The notes under the pieces: model-generated | Seen by the model: the letters and a program-made list of their open reading frames with translations, nothing else | What the model was told of the DNA's origin: nothing | Databases searched by the model: none | DNA from: Paenibacillus sp. HGH0039 | GTDB lineage: Bacteria > Bacillota > Bacilli > Paenibacillales > NBRC-103111 | Assembly: GCF_000411255.1 (NCBI RefSeq) | Contig: NZ_KE150413.1 | Coordinates: forward strand, 126,215-161,120 | Direction: 5' to 3' | Length of the DNA: 34,906 nt | Position numbers and translations under genes: made by a program | Shown: in pieces, positions 33,743 to 34,906 of the stretch | How the letters are laid out: each line of letters opens with the position of its first letter | Position numbering within the stretch: the first letter of the stretch is position 1

Positions 33743-34843
33743 ATGAAACTTTTGCAAAATGTCCGCATCGGTCCGGCCGGAGAAACAATGGGAGGCTGGT
33801 CCTTGGCGCAGTGGTGTTTCAAGCTCTTGATGGTGATTTGCGGGAGCGTGCTGGCCGCAGTCGGGCTGGAGCTGTTCCTGATTCCGAACCGCATGCTGGT
33901 TGGGGGAATGACGGGCCTGTCCGCTTTGGCGGCTCATTTTACGGAGATGAAGCTCGGCCTGTTTCTGTTCGTGCTGAACCTGCCGCTTATTCTGCTTTCG
34001 TACCGGCAGGTCCGGCGAAATTTCGCGGTGCTCACGGTTCTCGGCCTGCTCGTATTTTCGCTCAGCGCCCTTATCTTGCATCCGGTACCGGCTCTGATCG
34101 AAAATCCGATGTCGGCGGCTTTTCTCGGAGGAGTATCTCTGGGGCTGGGAATCGGTCTGGTCATCCGCTACGGGGGTACCCTGGATACGTTGGAAACGCG
34201 GGACCACACTGAGAAACTGGTGAAATTCGGTTTCAAAGATCAAGATTTTATGCTGCTGAACTGCTTTATTTTGGCGGGAGCGGGCTTTATTTACGGCTGG
34301 GAGCAGGCGATGTACTCCATTCTCGCTTACCTGCTTGCGTATGAAACGGTGCATTTCAGCCTGCGGGGGTTTTCCGTGCACCGCCGGATTACGATTGTAA
34401 GCGGCCACTGCGCTGAAATCGAGAAAGAGATGGAGGCCAGGCTTGGACGGAAGGCATTTGACTGCGAAGCTAAAGGGGCGGAAGAACATGAGGCGGCTGC
34501 AAAAAGAGCGATACCGGAAGAGCGTCAAGCTTACGGGCTGGAGCGGGCCGCCGAGCGTTTTTTCAGCAGGCGATCCAGGCGGATCATGGCAAACTTCCGG
34601 CCTATAGAGCCTCGTGAACCTACGGGAGGATGGGCGAACGGGAGCGGCCCGGGGCCGGACGAAGGAGCGCCGAATGAAGCGATGAGCGAAAGCTTCAGCC
34701 GCAGTAGAGACCGCAGCCTTTCTTACACCATTCATTTTATGGAGGAAGCCCGCTTGAAAGCCATTGTGAAAGCGATCGACCCGGCCGCCGGTATCGTGAC
34801 GGATTCGCGGGGGCGAAGAAGGGACGGAAGCTTGGCGGAATAG
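33743..34843 (+). CDS. YitT-family membrane protein with an interrupted DUF2179 domain
   Basis: This is a 366-residue protein. The N-terminal 215 residues are the YitT membrane domain, opening KLLMVICGSVLAAVGLELFLIPNRMLVGGMTGLSAL, with about six helices. The C-terminal part begins like DUF2179 (HRRITIVSGHCAEIEKEMEARLGR) and ends like it (ARLKAIVKAIDPAAGIVTDSRGR). Between these lie about 100 residues rich in Glu, Arg, Gly, Ser and Pro that the family normally lacks. The usual GGTD-like family motif is altered to GGTLDTLE. AGGAGGAA precedes the ATG. It may be cotranscribed with khtTU. The function of YitT proteins is not established. Confidence 0.87.
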   Translation: MKLLQNVRIGPAGETMGGWSLAQWCFKLLMVICGSVLAAVGLELFLIPNRMLVGGMTGLSALAAHFTEMKLGLFLFVLNLPLILLSYRQVRRNFAVLTVLGLLVFSLSALILHPVPALIENPMSAAFLGGVSLGLGIGLVIRYGGTLDTLETRDHTEKLVKFGFKDQDFMLLNCFILAGAGFIYGWEQAMYSILAYLLAYETVHFSLRGFSVHRRITIVSGHCAEIEKEMEARLGRKAFDCEAKGAEEHEAAAKRAIPEERQAYGLERAAERFFSRRSRRIMANFRPIEPREPTGGWANGSGPGPDEGAPNEAMSESFSRSRDRSLSYTIHFMEEARLKAIVKAIDPAAGIVTDSRGRRRDGSLAE

Positions 34844-34864
34844 CGGATTGTATAAGCGGGAAAA

Positions 34865-34906
34865 GAGCAAGAGCAAGAGCAAGAGCAAGAGCAAGAGCAA
34901 GAGCAA
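34865..34906. repeat. 6-bp tandem repeat at right window edge
   Basis: Seven perfect copies of GAGCAA run to the last base, beginning 22 nt after the YitT stop. The array is truncated by the window end. Confidence 0.97.

Noticed and set aside
33599-34906. A 435-residue open frame on the minus strand beginning in the GAGCAA array
   Set aside because: It begins as a poly-leucine run from the simple repeat and lies opposite the well-supported YitT gene.

Overview
The window looks like a chromosomal stretch of a Paenibacillus-type member of the Bacillales. The evidence is a GC-rich genome with strong AGGAGG ribosome sites and frequent TTG/GTG starts, many long Firmicutes-type signal peptides, an S-layer-homology (SLH) anchored giant protein, a thermolysin-family protease, a chitinase, a MocR regulator and the KhtTU potassium/proton antiporter. 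No rRNA, tRNA, CRISPR array or intact mobile element was seen.

Layout. 1-5.6 kb: a Vpr-like S8 protease (-), an AraC regulator (+), a DinB protein (+) and a DUF4395 membrane protein (-). 5.9-11.4 kb: a 1827-residue secreted protein with a CBM9-like module, LamG-like and Ig-like modules, a degenerate GDPD-like barrel, an intact glycerophosphodiester phosphodiesterase (GDPD) barrel and three SLH repeats. 11.5-12.6 kb: an AT-richer, apparently acquired patch with a decayed IS1595/ISXO2-type transposase and a nucleotidyltransferase. 12.8-14.1 kb: a secreted stalk-domain protein and a DUF898 membrane protein. 14.2-17.9 kb: an M4 protease (-) with a long leader and a GH13 glucosidase (+). 18-22 kb: an SDR protein, a possible spore-coat protein, a DUF4097/LiaG-like protein and two GNATs. 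22.2-26.2 kb: a GH18 chitinase and a second GDPD protein that repeats the pseudo-GDPD + GDPD core of the giant protein. 26.4-29.2 kb: a two-gene operon (heme-oxygenase-like diiron protein and a STAS/SEC14-like protein) divergent from a MocR regulator. 29.5-31.6 kb: a HAD phosphatase, an M24 peptidase and a small exported protein. 31.7-34.8 kb: a folded leader RNA, khtT, khtU and a YitT-family protein.

Themes. Much of the window is extracellular or envelope function: two proteases, a chitinase, two GDPDs and stalk or adhesin-like proteins. The GDPD at 24.2 kb is preceded by four TTnAnA-like hexamers on an exact 11-bp period, which is what a PhoP (phosphate starvation) box looks like. The giant GDPD has a weaker version. 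A coherent reading is phosphate or glycerol-phosphate scavenging from teichoic acids or phospholipid head groups, one enzyme fixed to the S-layer and one exported or membrane-tethered. A second possible theme is cyclic di-AMP and potassium: KhtT proteins are known c-di-AMP receptors, the khtTU leader is highly structured, and the M4 protease leader carries blocks resembling the ydaO c-di-AMP riboswitch. Both leader assignments are inference.

Both window ends stop inside short tandem repeats (9-bp units at the left, 6-bp units at the right), which suggests contig ends rather than biological borders.
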